This document shows positions 47,960-61,900 of a DNA stretch of 64,000 nucleotides, in pieces. The stretch's first letter is position 1. Each line of letters starts with the position of its first letter. The stretch covers positions 3,940,304 through 4,004,303 of the forward strand of contig JXTC01000002.1 of NCBI GenBank assembly GCA_002914845.1, written 5' to 3'. The notes below the pieces were generated by a model. It was not told the origin of the DNA, did not search any database, and saw only the letters and a list, made by a program, of their open reading frames with translations. Source of the stretch: Trema orientale (Eukaryota > Streptophyta > Magnoliopsida > Rosales > Cannabaceae). A program made the translations under genes and the position numbers.

Positions 47960-48589
47960 ATGGAGGTCAAGCTCTGGAACGACAAGCGCGAGAGAGAAAT
48001 GTATGAGAACTTTGCTGAGCTATATGCCATTATTAAGGCTACTGAGAAGCTTGAGAAGGCCTACGTTCGAGACATCATCTCCTCAGCAGAGTACGAGGCT
48101 GAATGCCTGAAACTCATTGCCCACTTCAAGACTTTGAGTTCATCTCTCAAAGACACCATTCCGAGCATAGAGCGGTTTGCAGACACGTACAAAATGGACT
48201 GCCCAGCTGCTTTAAACCGCCTGGTGACATCTGGGGTGCCTGCCACGGTGGAGCACCGTGCTGCAGCCGCTGCCTCTGCGACTACATCGGCTGCTGCTGT
48301 GGCAGAGTGTACACAGAATTTTATCACGGCAATGGACTCGTTGAAGCTCAACATGGTTGCAGTTGATCAGGTGCACCCCTTGCTCTCTGACCTTTCGACA
48401 TCGCTTAACAAGTTGAGCTTTTTGCCTCCGGATTTTGTCGGGAGGGTGAAGTTGAAGGAGTGGATTGCGAGGCTGTCGAAGATGGGAGCGGCAGATGAGT
48501 TGACGGAGCAGCAGGCTCGGCAGCTTCACTTCGATCTGGAGTCATCTTATAACTCATTTATGGCAGCTTTGCCTAATGCGGGCACTTGA
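47960..48589 (+). CDS. VPS28: Vacuolar protein sorting-associated protein 28, ESCRT-I subunit, 209 aa
   Basis: A single uninterrupted frame from ATG (ACCCAAATGGAG) to TGA. The N-terminal core (about 1-95) reads MEVKLWNDKREREMYENFAE, LYAIIKATEKLEKAYVRDII, SAEYEAECLKLIAHFK and TYKMDCPAALNRLVTSGVP, all family landmarks. An alanine-rich linker (101-116) leads to the C-terminal four-helix domain (about 118-209), with TAMDSLKLNMVAVDQVHPLL and LPPDFVGRVKLKEWIARLS. In ESCRT-I, VPS28 binds VPS23 and VPS37 through its N-terminal core and links to ESCRT-II through its C-terminal domain. It sorts ubiquitinated cargo at multivesicular endosomes. The length is normal for plants (about 209-210). The CDS is much GC-richer than its surroundings. 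Confidence 0.95.
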   Translation: MEVKLWNDKREREMYENFAELYAIIKATEKLEKAYVRDIISSAEYEAECLKLIAHFKTLSSSLKDTIPSIERFADTYKMDCPAALNRLVTSGVPATVEHRAAAAASATTSAAAVAECTQNFITAMDSLKLNMVAVDQVHPLLSDLSTSLNKLSFLPPDFVGRVKLKEWIARLSKMGAADELTEQQARQLHFDLESSYNSFMAALPNAGT

Positions 48590-49745
48590 TTGGTTTTGTG
48601 TAAGTTTGTAAATAAGTGGGCATGATTTCAGATGATTCAATATGTAGTGCTTTTGTGCTAGTTATAGGGTACTTGGTTGAACCTCAGGTGATTCACTGTG
48701 ATGGGTTACTAATTTTGTGGAACTTTTACATCTTAATATAGATGTCTATGCGCATTGTGGAAGATCTCATTTTGTTGCTTTGATATGTAGTACTTTGATT
48801 CTTGATGGCGTTTTTGTTTTTTTTGTCGTTTTTCTTTTCAGTGAAGTAGTTGGTTTTTAATTTCTTATCCTTTTAAAGGCAGCACTGGTTTAGTGAGTCC
48901 TCTGTATGTCATTTATTGCTGCAATACTAACTTCGATTTCAATCTAACACCAAAAGCTGAACTTTGCTACTCTTGTTTTGGGAAATGGGTTAAACCTCAG
49001 AGCACAATGACTTTTGCAGCGAATGAGGAAAAAGTTGTACGATTTCATAGGTTTCTTTCTTCGCATCATATCGATTATATTCTCTGATTGTATTCTCTTT
49101 GGCAAACAAAAGAATGGTTTTATCATTTATGCACATACCAATTCCGATGACTATCTTAAATGCTTGTTCTTTGCATTGAGAAAGCACACATATGCATTCT
49201 TAAATCTAAATACAACGCTCTTCTTTTTGGCAATAAGGGGAAGTAACAAGGAATGCATTCCATGTTACCGGCGCAAGTTTTTTTCTGGTAACTCATCAAT
49301 AATTGTTTGGCAGGAGGCAAAGACATGGGGGGAGGAACAAGTTAAGTAGGCTTATCAATTTTAGCGGTTGACAAATATTTTAATTTGAATCCTTTTGGAA
49401 GATATGACTGTCTTTTGCTGCCTCTCAATTTGCCTTGGTCAAATGCTGCTTTCGTTCGTTTTCTTTCCGTGGCTGAAGCTGAATTGCAGTCTTTTTATGT
49501 GAAGAGACCTAGAGACCTACATGTCCCAAACATACATTCATCCATTTACTTATACACTCTAAACGGCCGAATCGGCCTTCGGCCGGTGGGCTGGCCAGTT
49601 GCAATATTGGGCCTGGCCTGTTAGAAGTAGGGCTCGGACCGCCAGGCCTGCTAAAGAAACACTCTCACAGAAGTACAAATTTTGTCTTCAATAAAATAAG
49701 GGAAATTAGAGTGTGTTTGTCCGTTTTTATGCTTCATTTTAATTA
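48590..49745. other. VPS28 3' flank, no further gene
   Basis: 3' UTR and intergenic DNA. A GC-rich imperfect palindrome sits at 49563-49596 (CGGCCGAATCGGCCTTCGGCCGG), followed by GGGCCTGGCCTG. Open frames here are short and unrecognised. Confidence 0.4.
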
Positions 49746-49949
49746 AGAATAATGCTATGGAATAATGCTATGGGGCACTGGTGGTGCTCAGCACCACAAT
49801 GATGTGTCAGTCTGTCACTGGCTAATCATAATTATAATTTAGATGGGGTCCATGTGTTACCTAATTTATTAATTAAATTATCCAGTGACAAACAGATATG
49901 TCATTGTGGTGCTGGGCACCACTGGTACCCTCATAGCATTGCTCATTCT
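49746..49949. mobile_element. MITE, ~204 bp, AATGCTATGGGGCACTGG ends
   Basis: Arms of about 80 bp pair: CACTGGTGGTGCTCAGCACCAC near the left end and GTGGTGCTGGGCACCACTGG near the right. GTCACTGG(C/A)TAAT is shared further in. GGTGCTCAGCACC is also locally palindromic. The left tip AATAATGCTATGG is duplicated (49748 and 49761). A second copy starts at 63949. Confidence 0.75.
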
Positions 49950-49974
49950 GTTTTTCTTCCTTCTTTTATAGCTA

Positions 49975-50192
49975 AATTACTGAGTAAATATATTTTTGCA
50001 CTTATTATATATGTTATATATTACTGAGTAAATATATTTTTGCACTTATTATATATGCTTATATAACAGTTTATTTAACGTACTTAGTATATTAGTTTTT
50101 ATATAAACACATATTTATTTTTGCACTTATTATATATGCTTATATAACAGTTTATTTAACGTACTTAGTATATTAGTTTTTATATAAACACA
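49975..50192. repeat. Nested tandem duplications of 44 bp and 81 bp
   Basis: TTACTGAGTAAATATATTTT occurs at about 49977 and 50021 (44 bp shift). TTTGCACTTATTATATATGC with its continuation through GTACTTAGTATATTAG then repeats 81 bp later (TGCAC at 50041 and 50122). The copies are almost identical. The downstream sequence to about 50310 resembles the arm of the 26568/46505 MITE family. Confidence 0.75.
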
Positions 50193-50748
50193 TTATATTT
50201 TATACTTGGTATATGCAGATATATTAGTCATTTCGTTACAAATTTTGATAACGGATGTTTACTTAAAATGAGTCTAATTGAAAATTCGGTTATTTTGCTA
50301 TAAGACCATTTAACTTATTTAAACAGAGCATCCAAATACGAGGAAGTCCATTTTACTCGGAAAGAAAAACAATCAAATTCATTCATAACACCAGACGATT
50401 GAAGGTCATAATTCACGACCAATCAAGCAAAATTCCAATATGTACACTCGGTTAGAATGATTGAAATCAGAAGTGAAAAAGGTAATTTTCATTAGAGGAT
50501 TCGGTATGGAATCACTAATACAAATAATATAGTAACTTTTTCTCCTGTTTTTATCACACCATTACAGTTACAGAGCAGCAAGTCCATCATCATGTACACG
50601 TAACTCCTACAAAAAGGAAAAAAAAAAGTTACTTACAGGTCGATTTCCTAAATCGAATTACACAGAACCCTTTTCTCTTCTCCCCCCCTCCTTTTTTTGG
50701 TTTAATTGAAAATAATCCCAAGTAAATACCCCTTTTATCCTTGTATTC
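50193..50748. other. Intergenic / syntaxin 3' flank
   Basis: 50200-50310 is MITE-derived (see the neighbouring repeat). The rest is AT-rich and becomes the 3' UTR of the minus-strand syntaxin gene. No other gene. Confidence 0.4.
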
Positions 50749-51660
50749 CTACAACAAATGTGGCAAAAGAGAGGTCAAAAGCGGGAACAAGAGGAGAAAG
50801 ACGAGTACAGCACCAAGACCAATCGCCATGCACGTCCACTTCCTGGAACTCTTCTGGTACTCCCTCGCCTCCTGGAGGTTATCGGTCCCGCGCCTCACAA
50901 ACGAGCTCGCGTGCGCAACATGGCTCTCTATGTCGTTCAACTGGTGACCCTGCGACTCCACCAGCGCAGCCATGTCCAGGAATATCTGGTGAAGCTCCAT
51001 CAAGTTCTTCTCGATCTCCTTCACCGCGTCGTGCCGCTCCTGAATCTCCGAGATCGTGTCCAGAATCTGGCCCCTGCCCTGCTCCTGAATCGCCTTCTGC
51101 AAGAAACTCTCGCTCTCTCCGCTGGAAATGAGGTTCTCTATGGTCTCCTCGCTCGCTCTCTCCCCTGTTATGGTGAAGTACCTTCGCTCTACCGTCTCCT
51201 TGTACTCCGACTGCATTCGGTTCCTCAGCCCCTGAAAATCGTCCATCAAGGTCTTCAACTTCTTCCCCAACCCGCTCACCACCGAGGTCCGGGTCCGGTC
51301 CGCCGACGACCCGGGTCCGGACCCGGGAAGGTTCCGGTGCGCCGCGTTGGAGCGCTCCAGAGCTTCTAGCTTTCCCTTAATGAGTTTGACCCGTTTCAGG
51401 ACCTGTTCCACGTCGGTGTCCATCCGGGATCGGAGCTCCTTCATGGTTTTCGCGTTGTGGACGATCTTGCCCTCCTCATTGGCGTCTTGGAGCTTCCTGT
51501 AAAGCTTCTCCACGGCTCTCATGTCTTCCTTGACGTTCTCCACGTCTTCGAAGAACTTGTCGAGATTCGCCGTCTCTTTCCCGGCTTCCATGTCGTCCAA
51601 GTAGGACTGTTGTTTCAGGTCTGTGTATCTTTTGAAGGAGCTTGAGAATAAATCGTTCAT
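50749..51660 (-). CDS. Plasma-membrane Qa-SNARE, SYP123/124/125-like syntaxin, 303 aa
   Basis: One uninterrupted frame starting [20 protein letters not shown]. Residues about 33-155 form the Habc helices ([16 protein letters not shown] onward) and the linker keeps the family block [19 protein letters not shown]. The SNARE helix spans about 203-265, with the zero-layer glutamine Q237 in [18 protein letters not shown] single C-terminal anchor follows (about 276-300). Overall it is closest to the Arabidopsis SYP123/124/125 group, not SYP121 (longer, Gly/Pro tail) or KNOLLE. That group acts in exocytosis at tip-growing cells (root hairs, pollen tubes); which member this is cannot be told here. 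The CDS has no intron and is strikingly GC-rich for this AT-rich window. Confidence 0.92.
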   Translation of the reverse strand: MNDLFSSSFKRYTDLKQQSYLDDMEAGKETANLDKFFEDVENVKEDMRAVEKLYRKLQDANEEGKIVHNAKTMKELRSRMDTDVEQVLKRVKLIKGKLEALERSNAAHRNLPGSGPGSSADRTRTSVVSGLGKKLKTLMDDFQGLRNRMQSEYKETVERRYFTITGERASEETIENLISSGESESFLQKAIQEQGRGQILDTISEIQERHDAVKEIEKNLMELHQIFLDMAALVESQGHQLNDIESHVAHASSFVRRGTDNLQEAREYQKSSRKWTCMAIGLGAVLVFLLLFPLLTSLLPHLL

Positions 51661-52949
51661 TTTTACTGGTTTTTGCTATGAACAAGGGACTATCTGAATG
51701 GAGTTTTTCATGTACTTGATAGAAAATGGAGCCAGACGATGAAAAGTTAAACCAGGCAGAAGCTAATCTATGATATGGTGATTTTTTCTTTTGATTTCTC
51801 CGTTTTTGTTCTGTGAAAGGTAATCTATACGGGTGTGTTTGGTTCTTAACTTGTGAAAGTTTGTATTGAGAGTTTGGACTAGCTTTGTCATTCCTTTCGC
51901 ATTACTTTGGTAACTATTGAGGAGGAAGAGAGAGGTGGGAAAAGCAGGAAACAGTGACCCAGAAATGGACGTGGGACGAAGCTTCGTTATTTTTGGTGCA
52001 GATGGAGGTAATAAAGGCTTGGGTTTAACTTTGGATTAGGACCAGCCAAATTATCCTACAAGGCCGTTTTGAAGGTGGGTAAGGTATGCCGTTGGCTTTT
52101 GCTCATTATAACTAACTAAAGGCTTTTACTATTTTTTGCCAAGTCACTAACTTCGAATGGTTGACTTGGTCCTTTTTCTTTTCTTTCATCTAAAGTCTCA
52201 ACCACAAAGCTGATGTATGTAGAAATAGATTTCTACAATGAGTCAGATTTTTTGGGATCATTCACCATCCACAACTTTACCAATAATTCTCTGTGAGTCC
52301 AGAACAACTGCTCATAATTAATCTACCTTTATGCGAGTTAGTTTTCAGTCACGTTAACTTGTGTTAGCTGTGGTCGAACAGCGTTAATTGTACTTGCATT
52401 TTAAAGAAAATGAATGGTACGCCTTTCGATTTACAAGCCAATAAAACCAATTTTATAAAGTAATGGGGTAGTTAATAAAGACTTTCCAAGCAGGTTGACA
52501 ACTTTGGCACAGTCCCATAATTGTACAACTATGATACATGTACGTAAAGAGCAAGACAATAATTCAGCTACACAGGTTAACCCTGAATATAATTTTCTAC
52601 TTCATTGAGCCGAGAAAACAGACATTTGTTACATCCTCTATTACCGCATGAAGGCAACAAGGCGAGCTCCCAAACAAACCTTAGTAGCTCCAGCCTGTAG
52701 TGCTCTTCAATTGCGTATTCATCATTTCCGTACTTAAATAGAACTTGGGTCTACAATAACTTTAGTGTGAGAGGACTATCATAGCATACAATTTGTTTCT
52801 CGACCACATAAGCCCTCTCCCCATTCTCTATGTACATACCTGAATTTGAGTGATATTAACGTGAATGAATGTACAACCCAAGTTATCCGATGACAGCTAC
52901 TGTGAGTTGCCTGTGATCAATGCAACAAAGGATACAAGAAAATGCTAGT
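51661..52949. other. Syntaxin promoter and VAL 3' flank
   Basis: The two genes are both on the minus strand, so this stretch holds the syntaxin upstream region (right of 51660) and the VAL 3' UTR (about 52600-52949). No additional gene, repeat or element stands out. Confidence 0.4.
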
Positions 52950-55900
52950 TTATCCCGCGGCAGTTGTTGATACCGATGCTTTCACTGTCAAAGTTGCTGG
53001 AGAATCCTCATCAGCATCGTGATTATTGCTCCCAAGGTTTACAGCATTGCTGGGTTTCTCGCCTGCTGCCTGACCTCCATCTCGCCTCAACACGTTACCA
53101 GACGGATTTTCACTGCAACCAGAGCTTGACAACCTCTGCTGTCTTAGATATCTCTCTGTAGCATCTTGGAGCAACTTCATCATGCCACCAGAATCTGAAC
53201 CAGGGGATAATTCTTCCTCTCGCTCTGGCTGGATATTCAGGTCAATTTGACCTTTAAACGGCGAGGTGGAGGATTTCATCTTACTAGGATCGTCATCTGA
53301 TATTTCATGGACATCTACATTCCGTTTTGGACTGTTTCCTGCATCATTATTTACCACAGTGTCATCATGCAACTTTTCAGGCAAGGGTTGTTGCTGTTGC
53401 TGTTTTTTGCGCGTAGTTTCTGCTTCTTTCTCCGATTGCTTCTTCTCGCGCCGCATCATCAGAGTACGGAACCGCCGTTTCACAGTTAAGCAGACATTAC
53501 ACGTGCAGGATGGTTTATGTTTTGGCCCCTTCCCACTTGGGGGCTGGATGCACACAATGCATGAGCAACCAGGTCTATGTCGGGGATGTTTCGTGGTCGC
53601 CTGAGCTGATGCTGGAAGTGAATCACCCTCTCCCAAAATGGCTAGATTAGCAAGGGTGTCAAGACCCTCAAGAGCTTCCACATTTTCCATGTCCTGTTTA
53701 GCAGCCTTCATTTTCTTAGAAGCAACTGTTCAATCGCAGTGGGAATTATTGCAAGTTTAACTTAAAGAAATTAGAACGCATATCCCAATATCAGAAGAAA
53801 ACTTTTAAATGAACTGCAGAACTAAAGATCCTTGACAAGCTACTCGAGTACCATGCTTCACAGCTAACCAAGTTAAACTCTTGCGAGTCATATGTGGCAG
53901 GATGGGGGACAGAAACAAACAAAATAGAAACTATGTCTCAAGCAATTAATACCTGAAACACTTGGGGGTAGCAGGTCTTCAAGTTCTTCTGACGGCAATT
54001 CTTGGGATACAGAACATGAAGATCTGCAAGCAATTTTATAACAGATTAATATGATAATAAATGCTATAATTCACATGTTAAATTCATCTACATTCACCAA
54101 AAAGAAAAAGAAGAAAACTTTCAGCTGCCAAATTTGACTATCACTACAAAAGGCTGAGAGTTTTCTAACGAAGTTGGACATCATAGCAAGTTTGAAAATC
54201 ACACCCCGCATCTAATGGTCCCAAAAATATGAGGTCAGAGCAGCAGTTCAAATACATGAAATGCTCAAATGAAAGAAAGCCCTTTTATAGTAACCAATTT
54301 TGAGGAGAAGGTTCTTATGAGAAAGTTCACTTCTCTTGACTGCAGATTTGAGCTTCAGGAAGAAAGGAGTATAACCAATTCATCCGATTACATAAAAAGT
54401 GAGGTCAGGTACAGTCTACGCGCCAAAACAAAAGATTATCCTATCATAATGAAAAGCACACACCAAAAAAAAAAGTTGTATGTCATACCTTTGTGGGTCC
54501 CATGAGTTATCAGAACAGGTCCACTTAGAGGGAACAAGAGCATCAGCAGGCAATTTGCGCAATTTGAAACAGTTTTCACATTGAGCCCATTGAACCTTTT
54601 CGCTGACACAAATGAAAACAGCATTTTAGCTGGTTAGCTCATTGCCACAACTCTGAGGCTTGATCACCACCACAAGCCCCAAACCTCAATTAAGCCCCAC
54701 GTCACCAAAAGGACAAGAAAACCAGCAGACAACTTATTAGTTACTATTATAACATGTATACTAGCTCTTTCATAAATTTGGAACTCCTCTAATTTGAAAA
54801 AGATAATGTTTCACCAGCTGCCAGCATCCACAAGGTTATTGATGATAACAATCATTTATTAAAGGGCCACTATCTTTCTTTCACCCTGTTTTAAAGCTCA
54901 TGGTGAAAGTGGACAAATTATAACTCATTTACGAAAAAGGCCTTCTTGTTTCAAAGAAAAATTGAAAGGCTAAAAATGCCTCCTTTCTCTCACAACATAT
55001 ATGTATTGATGAATTGGTCATAAATTTGAGATTCTAAATGCTAAACAAGTGCAAATAGTTGACCTAAAGTCAAATAAGTTTGAACTCAGTCAAAACTGCA
55101 AGTGAAATCTGAGATTGAAGACGATGGCTCAAAACCTGGTCAAAACATTTCACCAAGGTGGAGCTAAATACTAGAAGTAAACTTCTTTCCGTTTTTGTGC
55201 TCGATCATGGTAGAATTTCTCGACCCCAGCTGAGTTCAATACTGAGAAATTATTTTTTACCTATGAGTTTTTTTTACCATATTCCTTTTTTTTTCGGAAG
55301 AGGAAATTCGATGGCTATGAATAACAAGCCTTGGATAGTAATTTTTGTCTTCACTTATGATTTTGATTTTGAAATAGGTTTATAGTTTGGGCATTTAAGT
55401 AGTTGAATATAGGTGACATGACAAGAAAAGCCTTTTGTTAAAAGTATTGAGAGAGAATCTCTTATCACTAGGCTGTGTTTGGTAGAGAGGAAAGAAAGTA
55501 GGAGGATAGGAAAAATTAAGGTGGAGAGAGAATGTATAGGATTGAAAAGAAAGTATTTTTCCTCTATAGTTGTTTGGTACATAGGGAGAAAAGAAAACTA
55601 CTTTATTTTAAAATGACTATTTTACTCTCTATTAAAATTTTAAAAATAGTGTACAAGATTATTTTAGTAAATTCACTTTTAACTTTTCCTTCCCCTTTTC
55701 TCTCATTTTTAGGGGGAAAAATTTTTGCACGGGACCCACCAATTTTTCCCTACATTTTTCTCTTCCCTTTCCTTTTTCCTTCCCACCAAACAACCTGTTT
55801 TTCATTTTCCCTCCACTTGTCTCCCCTATCCTTTCTTTCCTCTCCCTTTCCCCGCTCAGCAAACATAGCCTTAAGGAGTATTAAATAGATCAGCAAAAAA

Positions 55901-58900
55901 AAATAAAACATACGGAAAGTGAAAGTGGCACAAAACAATTAGCATACAGGATCTAAGAACAAAATTTAGAACTCAAAGGCATGTAATTATACCCATTATT
56001 GGTTGCAAAAATTGTTGGCTTCCCCAGTACTGGTGCATCCTGTAATGAAAATTACCAGAATTAATACAAAGGCCCAACATGCCAGCTCATGAGTGCATCT
56101 TAATAGCAAGATACACAACACTAAAAGAAAATATTTAAAAAAAAATATGAAAAAAAGAAAAACAAAATCGAAAACAACACACAAGAAAGGAATTCCTATC
56201 TTATAAAAGAGAAGTTTGGGTTGGAGTCCAACAATGTAAAATAGGTTTAAAGGGTAGGAGGTTTCGGTCTGGGTGAAGCTACCCTTCCATATTCTGGTTG
56301 CTCAGCCAGAAAACAAATGATAGTAGATGGTATTATAATACTAAGTTTAATGACACTTTCCGACAAATATAGAGATTAACTGTCCTTTGCTGCCAGGAAA
56401 GAACCGACAGGAGCAGCCAGAAAAAAAAAAGAGTGAAAAAGTTACAATTCAGGTTCTTTCTTCGTCAACGGATTATAGAACCCACTACCTAGCTCATGCT
56501 TCTTTAGCAAATCATATGTCATGCTAGAGCCATTCCAATAGCATAGTCATGGACAACAGAATTTCGAGTACAAGCAACTACCATCTTCCTTGCTAGGATA
56601 GAAAAAAATGGAATGCAACAATAACATTTTACCTAGCATTTCAATATCTTTCCAATGGAACAACAAAATATATTACCTCATATTCCTCAAATTCAAAGCC
56701 TTCAATCACCACAACACTGGGAACATGGTTGGAAGGAGGACGGAGCAGTCCTTGAGCTTCTTCCCAGGTTAGCTTCAGCTCCATCATGTCCTCATTTTCA
56801 ATTCTCAGGCGCTTACTTTTAGAACCCAAGGTACTACTCTTCCTCTTCCTAGAGATCAGTGCTTTTGCTCCTAGAACTTCTTTTGCTATGTATCCAGATT
56901 TGTCAACTTTTGACCAAGAACTAGGATCTGCCAATTCAGCCTGTTTGATTGATGAAAAGCAAGGTGATCCTGAGCTCTCGACTAAATGATTTGACAATAA
57001 TAAAAGAAACTTAACCATATCTAGTTTTGGAATACTAACATCTCCACGTGCTGAAACTCCATTGCAATTCTTGTTTGTTTCATTTTCCTGCCAATTAAGA
57101 CAATAAGAAAAGTAAATTGTATGCAAAATTATTGACATTACACAAGACAAATATCCAAAAATGCTAAACCCAGAACTTTTACAACACAAGAGGAGTTTGA
57201 CTGGATTACATGAGTGGCTCAGTGGGAAAGTCCATATACACTGAGTAGAACCACCAAGTAAGAACCAAGACCAATGTCAGCTAGCTACTTGACAAAAACT
57301 ACAGCAAAAAATTAATAGTTCATATACCCTAGCATCTCTTAAAGTTGTTACTTATCCTAACAATCATGTTTTCAGAATGCTCTCTATTGTTTTCTCTGTA
57401 TTGTTCTAACCTTTAAACAAATCTTTTAATCATACACAAATTTAAATACAGAAAAGTGAATGAAGAAATCAGTCTCTTCTAATAATATGGAAAATGGTTG
57501 CAATTGCATAACCTCCCAACTTGACATGCTAACTAAAGTTTCAGTATCCAGGTACAAGATATGGTAAAGTTTCCTTTTTACAATAGCACCTACAAATGGA
57601 CAGTCAGAATAAATGTAACGAAACTTGATTTGAAAAGGGCCAAACCTGATCTGATGGTGGGGCTACTGAGGCCTTCCTGAACCCCATAACTAATTTTCCT
57701 TCTGGCTCTAAACGACTAAACGTGACTGAGGAAAAATACCAACTCTTCAGACCAAAGTGAGAGAGAATCATAGAAGATGTTAATATCATTTTAAGCTGAC
57801 ACTACATGAACTAAAAAAATGAAATACATATAATCGGCCAAAAACCAGATTCACAACAACATAGTAACAGTCAACACATTATCGTTAAACAGGATTTCCA
57901 AGCAACTTCACTAATATGCACTAGGACCCAATTAAACCCAAGGCAACAACCAAGGCTCCATGACCAATAAACCTCCTAAGAAGAAAGAAGGATGGGGACA
58001 CAAACATCACCAAGGTGCCATTCAACCAATACCGAAATAAGAATTAACTCCATACTTCAAAATTTAGAAACTTCCTCATTGACAGCAGTAGATTACCTAT
58101 GTCACCTGCTTGTAATTGCATGGACTGTATGCAAGGAGTGACTCCCTCCAAAACATACATTCTGCTATTGTTATTAGGCCAGAAACGAAACTGAAATATC
58201 CATTCCTTGCCTTTTGCATCCTGGACCTTGAGAGGTAATCCTTCAGGCTGGGAAATTGGAGGAAAGTAGGCCTGTCGAGTGGAAAATGCATATTACTATG
58301 GAATGATTATTCAAATAAAAATTTACGAGAAGCTAAATCCTATACACCTGCAGAGAGAAGTAGCAAACAAGCCAGCAGGCTTTCTTGTGTTGCAAATAAT
58401 AGGGACATATCTCATGTCAATTCATTTTCCAAGCAAACACAAATGAGAATGAAGCCTTCTTAAAATTAACTTAACATCAAACACAAAAACACCTATATGG
58501 GAGCCCTCTACTCTCGTTATCAATGATTGATGAGGTCAAATCCCCATGCTGGATAGTCAAATACAGCAGTGTAACAGAGTTAACCCATCTAACCCACAGC
58601 TGGACTTACAGAAATTAAGCAAATTTTCAAAACAATGAAAGTGTGTAAAGCCAACATTTCTTTATGCCACCATAACACCAAAACTCCACTTCAGTTAGAA
58701 CAAGATAAAAACTGACCTCTGCACATTTTTTTGGCAGCACAAGACGCCCAATCCGTCCAGCATCACTTGCACTTAACATTTTCTCAAACAATGGAGTGAT
58801 TACAGAATTTGAACTTAAATATGGTTAAGGCTCACGGGATGCTGAATTTCACATAGAACAAGGAAGTCTGGTTAAAAAAACAAACAAGAAGAGCCAAGTT

Positions 58901-61900
58901 CCGCAAATCAAATCACTAAATAACAATAACAACAAGCATAGAAAGGAGTTAACATGGAGGACAACACAGTCTTAGAAATATTTCCAATGGAAGAACATAT
59001 GAACTTTAAGTTTATCTTTTGAATTGAAGTTTTCAGAAAGAAAGAAACAAAAGGATACTCTCCAGATATCTGTTGCAGCTCTTGATCAGTAAATCTAGGC
59101 CAATATCGAGGAAGTAACTGATTTCTTCCTCGGGCATCTGCTCGAGGCCTTGCATTGCGAATCTGAGTGTCACCAGATGAGTCAACTCCATTTTGTAAAT
59201 TTCCGATAAATTGTTTTGACAAGGATGGAGGGGTTGGCCGTAAATTTGATCTAGAAACCCCAAATTGATCATTTGTTTCATTTGTAGTGGTATAAGGTAC
59301 AGTCAAACCAAATTGTGGAGTAGATGGATCCTCCTTTAGAGAGGAAGACTGTTGAGACATGCTTAAACATGAACTAATGTGCTCCTCACAGTTCTTTCCT
59401 GTAACAATGCGTTCAAATCAAGTATTAACAGCCAAAATAGCTATCAATTATTCCCTTTCTACGGCGTTGAAGCAAAATACAGAACACCTCATCCATTTAC
59501 CCTTCCTTTTTCTTTTTCACTACATATTGAAGGCCATGAAAGAATTAGTACCTGCAGTCCCATTTTCAAGTATTTCCCGTGCACCAAGCTTCAAGCATCC
59601 ATTGTGTAATCTTTCAGATAAATCCTCAATTTTTCTCTGTTCCAACGAAGAAACGGGTATCCTTTCTGCGCAACTGAGCTTGGTAAGTGCACTTGAAATG
59701 TCAACTTCGTAAGGAACCCTCGGATGCAATTCCGATGAGGTAATAGAGGAACTAAATAAGCTAGGGGCTTGCCGCCATGGAACCGGACCTGATCCAGCCA
59801 ACTGATTCCAATTTTTAACTGACAACTCTTTGAGTCTTTCAGCTGTAGGTGTTGGGAAAAACAAAGAGTTTGCCCAAGTCGGATTTGATGTCTGGATTAC
59901 ACAGTACAGAATATTGAGTTGCAACATAATATCTTTTACATCGAAAAGAACACAACGCTAAATATCACTATGGGTTGAAGCAAACGCTAATTATTGCACA
60001 GGTTTTCTTTTCTTTTGGGTTCAAAATTTAAAACAAATAGGCAACTTGTACTTGTTGAATATAGCATTTATAAAAAGTTAAATCTAGTACTTTTTTTCGC
60101 AATAAAATTAAAAAGCAAATATAGCTGAATTTCTTCCTACCAAAAATACACTTTTCCTTGCACATGGAATGCATTCAATTCCTCCAGGGTCCAATAGTGT
60201 AAAGGCGTGAATAGAAACAATACATCCACAATGAATCCGCTGCAAAGAAAATTAACCAAAATAAGATGTATGGAAAATTATCCAGAAGTGAAGTCACCAT
60301 TTTGATAACTATTACCTCAGTAGTAAAACAGTAATTGGATTTAGGATGATACATTTAAAATGAAAATATATATAGTCAAGAAGATTTTCTGCTAACCTTT
60401 CCACAAGATTCACAACACCTCCAGCCAGAAGCATTTTTATGGAAAATCTCACAGAATCTTCCCTCCTCAAAAGCAGAACTTGAGTAAAATAGAAGTACAT
60501 TAAGTTTTGAAGTAAAATAATGCTTAAAGACACTATCAACACAAACTAGGTAGAAAGAGAATATAGTACAGAGTATGCATATTATAACAAAAACATAATG
60601 TTTCAAAGTACAAAGAAATCAACAAGAAAAAACTTCTAGACTTTTTGCTTATCAAAAAAGAAAGATAATAATATATGTGAAGTGCCAAAACATTCAGTGA
60701 TCTATATATATATAAATATACAAACATGTGAAAGAAAAAGGAAGGTAGAACTTTATTATAAAGCAGCAAAGGAAATACAAAAAAAGATACAAGGGAAATT
60801 ATGACTACCCCTACTTAAAGGCTAAAATTAAGAAGTTAGCTTGACGGACAACAACATCAACGATAAATTATCTTTATTGAAAAAACACCATGAACAACTA
60901 GTTGACTTGTCTTTTCACAGTTGCAATTGAAATAATCCAGTGACCTATTCTCCAAAGTATAAAACATTTGCAAAAGAAATGCCTCGAATATGATTCATTT
61001 TTAAAAGGAAAATGAACTGTCAAGATAAAGGAATATTGCAAACAACATAGTCAATGGAGTAAAAGTCAAAGACCATCCCGCCATCTCTCCCCCCCCCCCC
61101 AAAAAAAAAACACCCACACACACACAAAAAAAAAAGCCAGGGAGAGCAGAAGAAGAAGTGGGAAAAAGCCAGGACTACTACACGAATTAGAATTAAAGGA
61201 TTGGCACCAATTTATTACCCTATTCTCTACTCTCACATTACAAGCCTTAATAACCTCAATAATGAATAACCCAACACACACCCAAAGACGTGAATATAAT
61301 ATAATTGCACTTGCATTAATTGATCTTCACATAACTTTAATAAAACTATGGAAAAATAATCAAATCATGAACCACGAGTAAAAATTTACCCAAAAATGAC
61401 ATATGCAACAAAACTTCCAGTTGTTTTCAACGAAAACAATTTCTAATAATGAATTTGCCAGAAATAATTTGACGCAATTACAGGAAGTTAATTACACACC
61501 AAAACTAAATGAAAGACATAGTAATACAATCCAATGTCACAAAACATCCCCAAACTTACTGGAGCACTGGATTTAACTCCTAATTCAGAAAGCAACTTAG
61601 ATAAGCAAAATTCTTCAGTTCCATTGATCATGCTTAAACGTAAAACCCAGGAGGAAAAAGAAACCCTGTAGCTAAACCCAAACTCTCCCCCAATTAACCA
61701 TTTCAAACAGACCCAAACTCCCTATCAAAACTAGCACATAGCACCATAACCAAGTCCAAATTTAGTAAATACCCCCCAAAACCACCCACTAAAAACCCTA
61801 AAGCCTCACCGAAATTCAAACTCAAACAGAGCATCAAGCCAATCACCTCTAAAAAAATTTCACGCAAAAGCTTAAAAACAACACAAGAACCCAATAGAAC

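Noticed and set aside
49014..49624. Plus-strand frames downstream of VPS28
   Set aside because: No family, AT-rich composition and no splice logic.
50758..51369. 203-codon plus-strand frame over the syntaxin gene
   Set aside because: An antisense shadow of the GC-rich syntaxin CDS.
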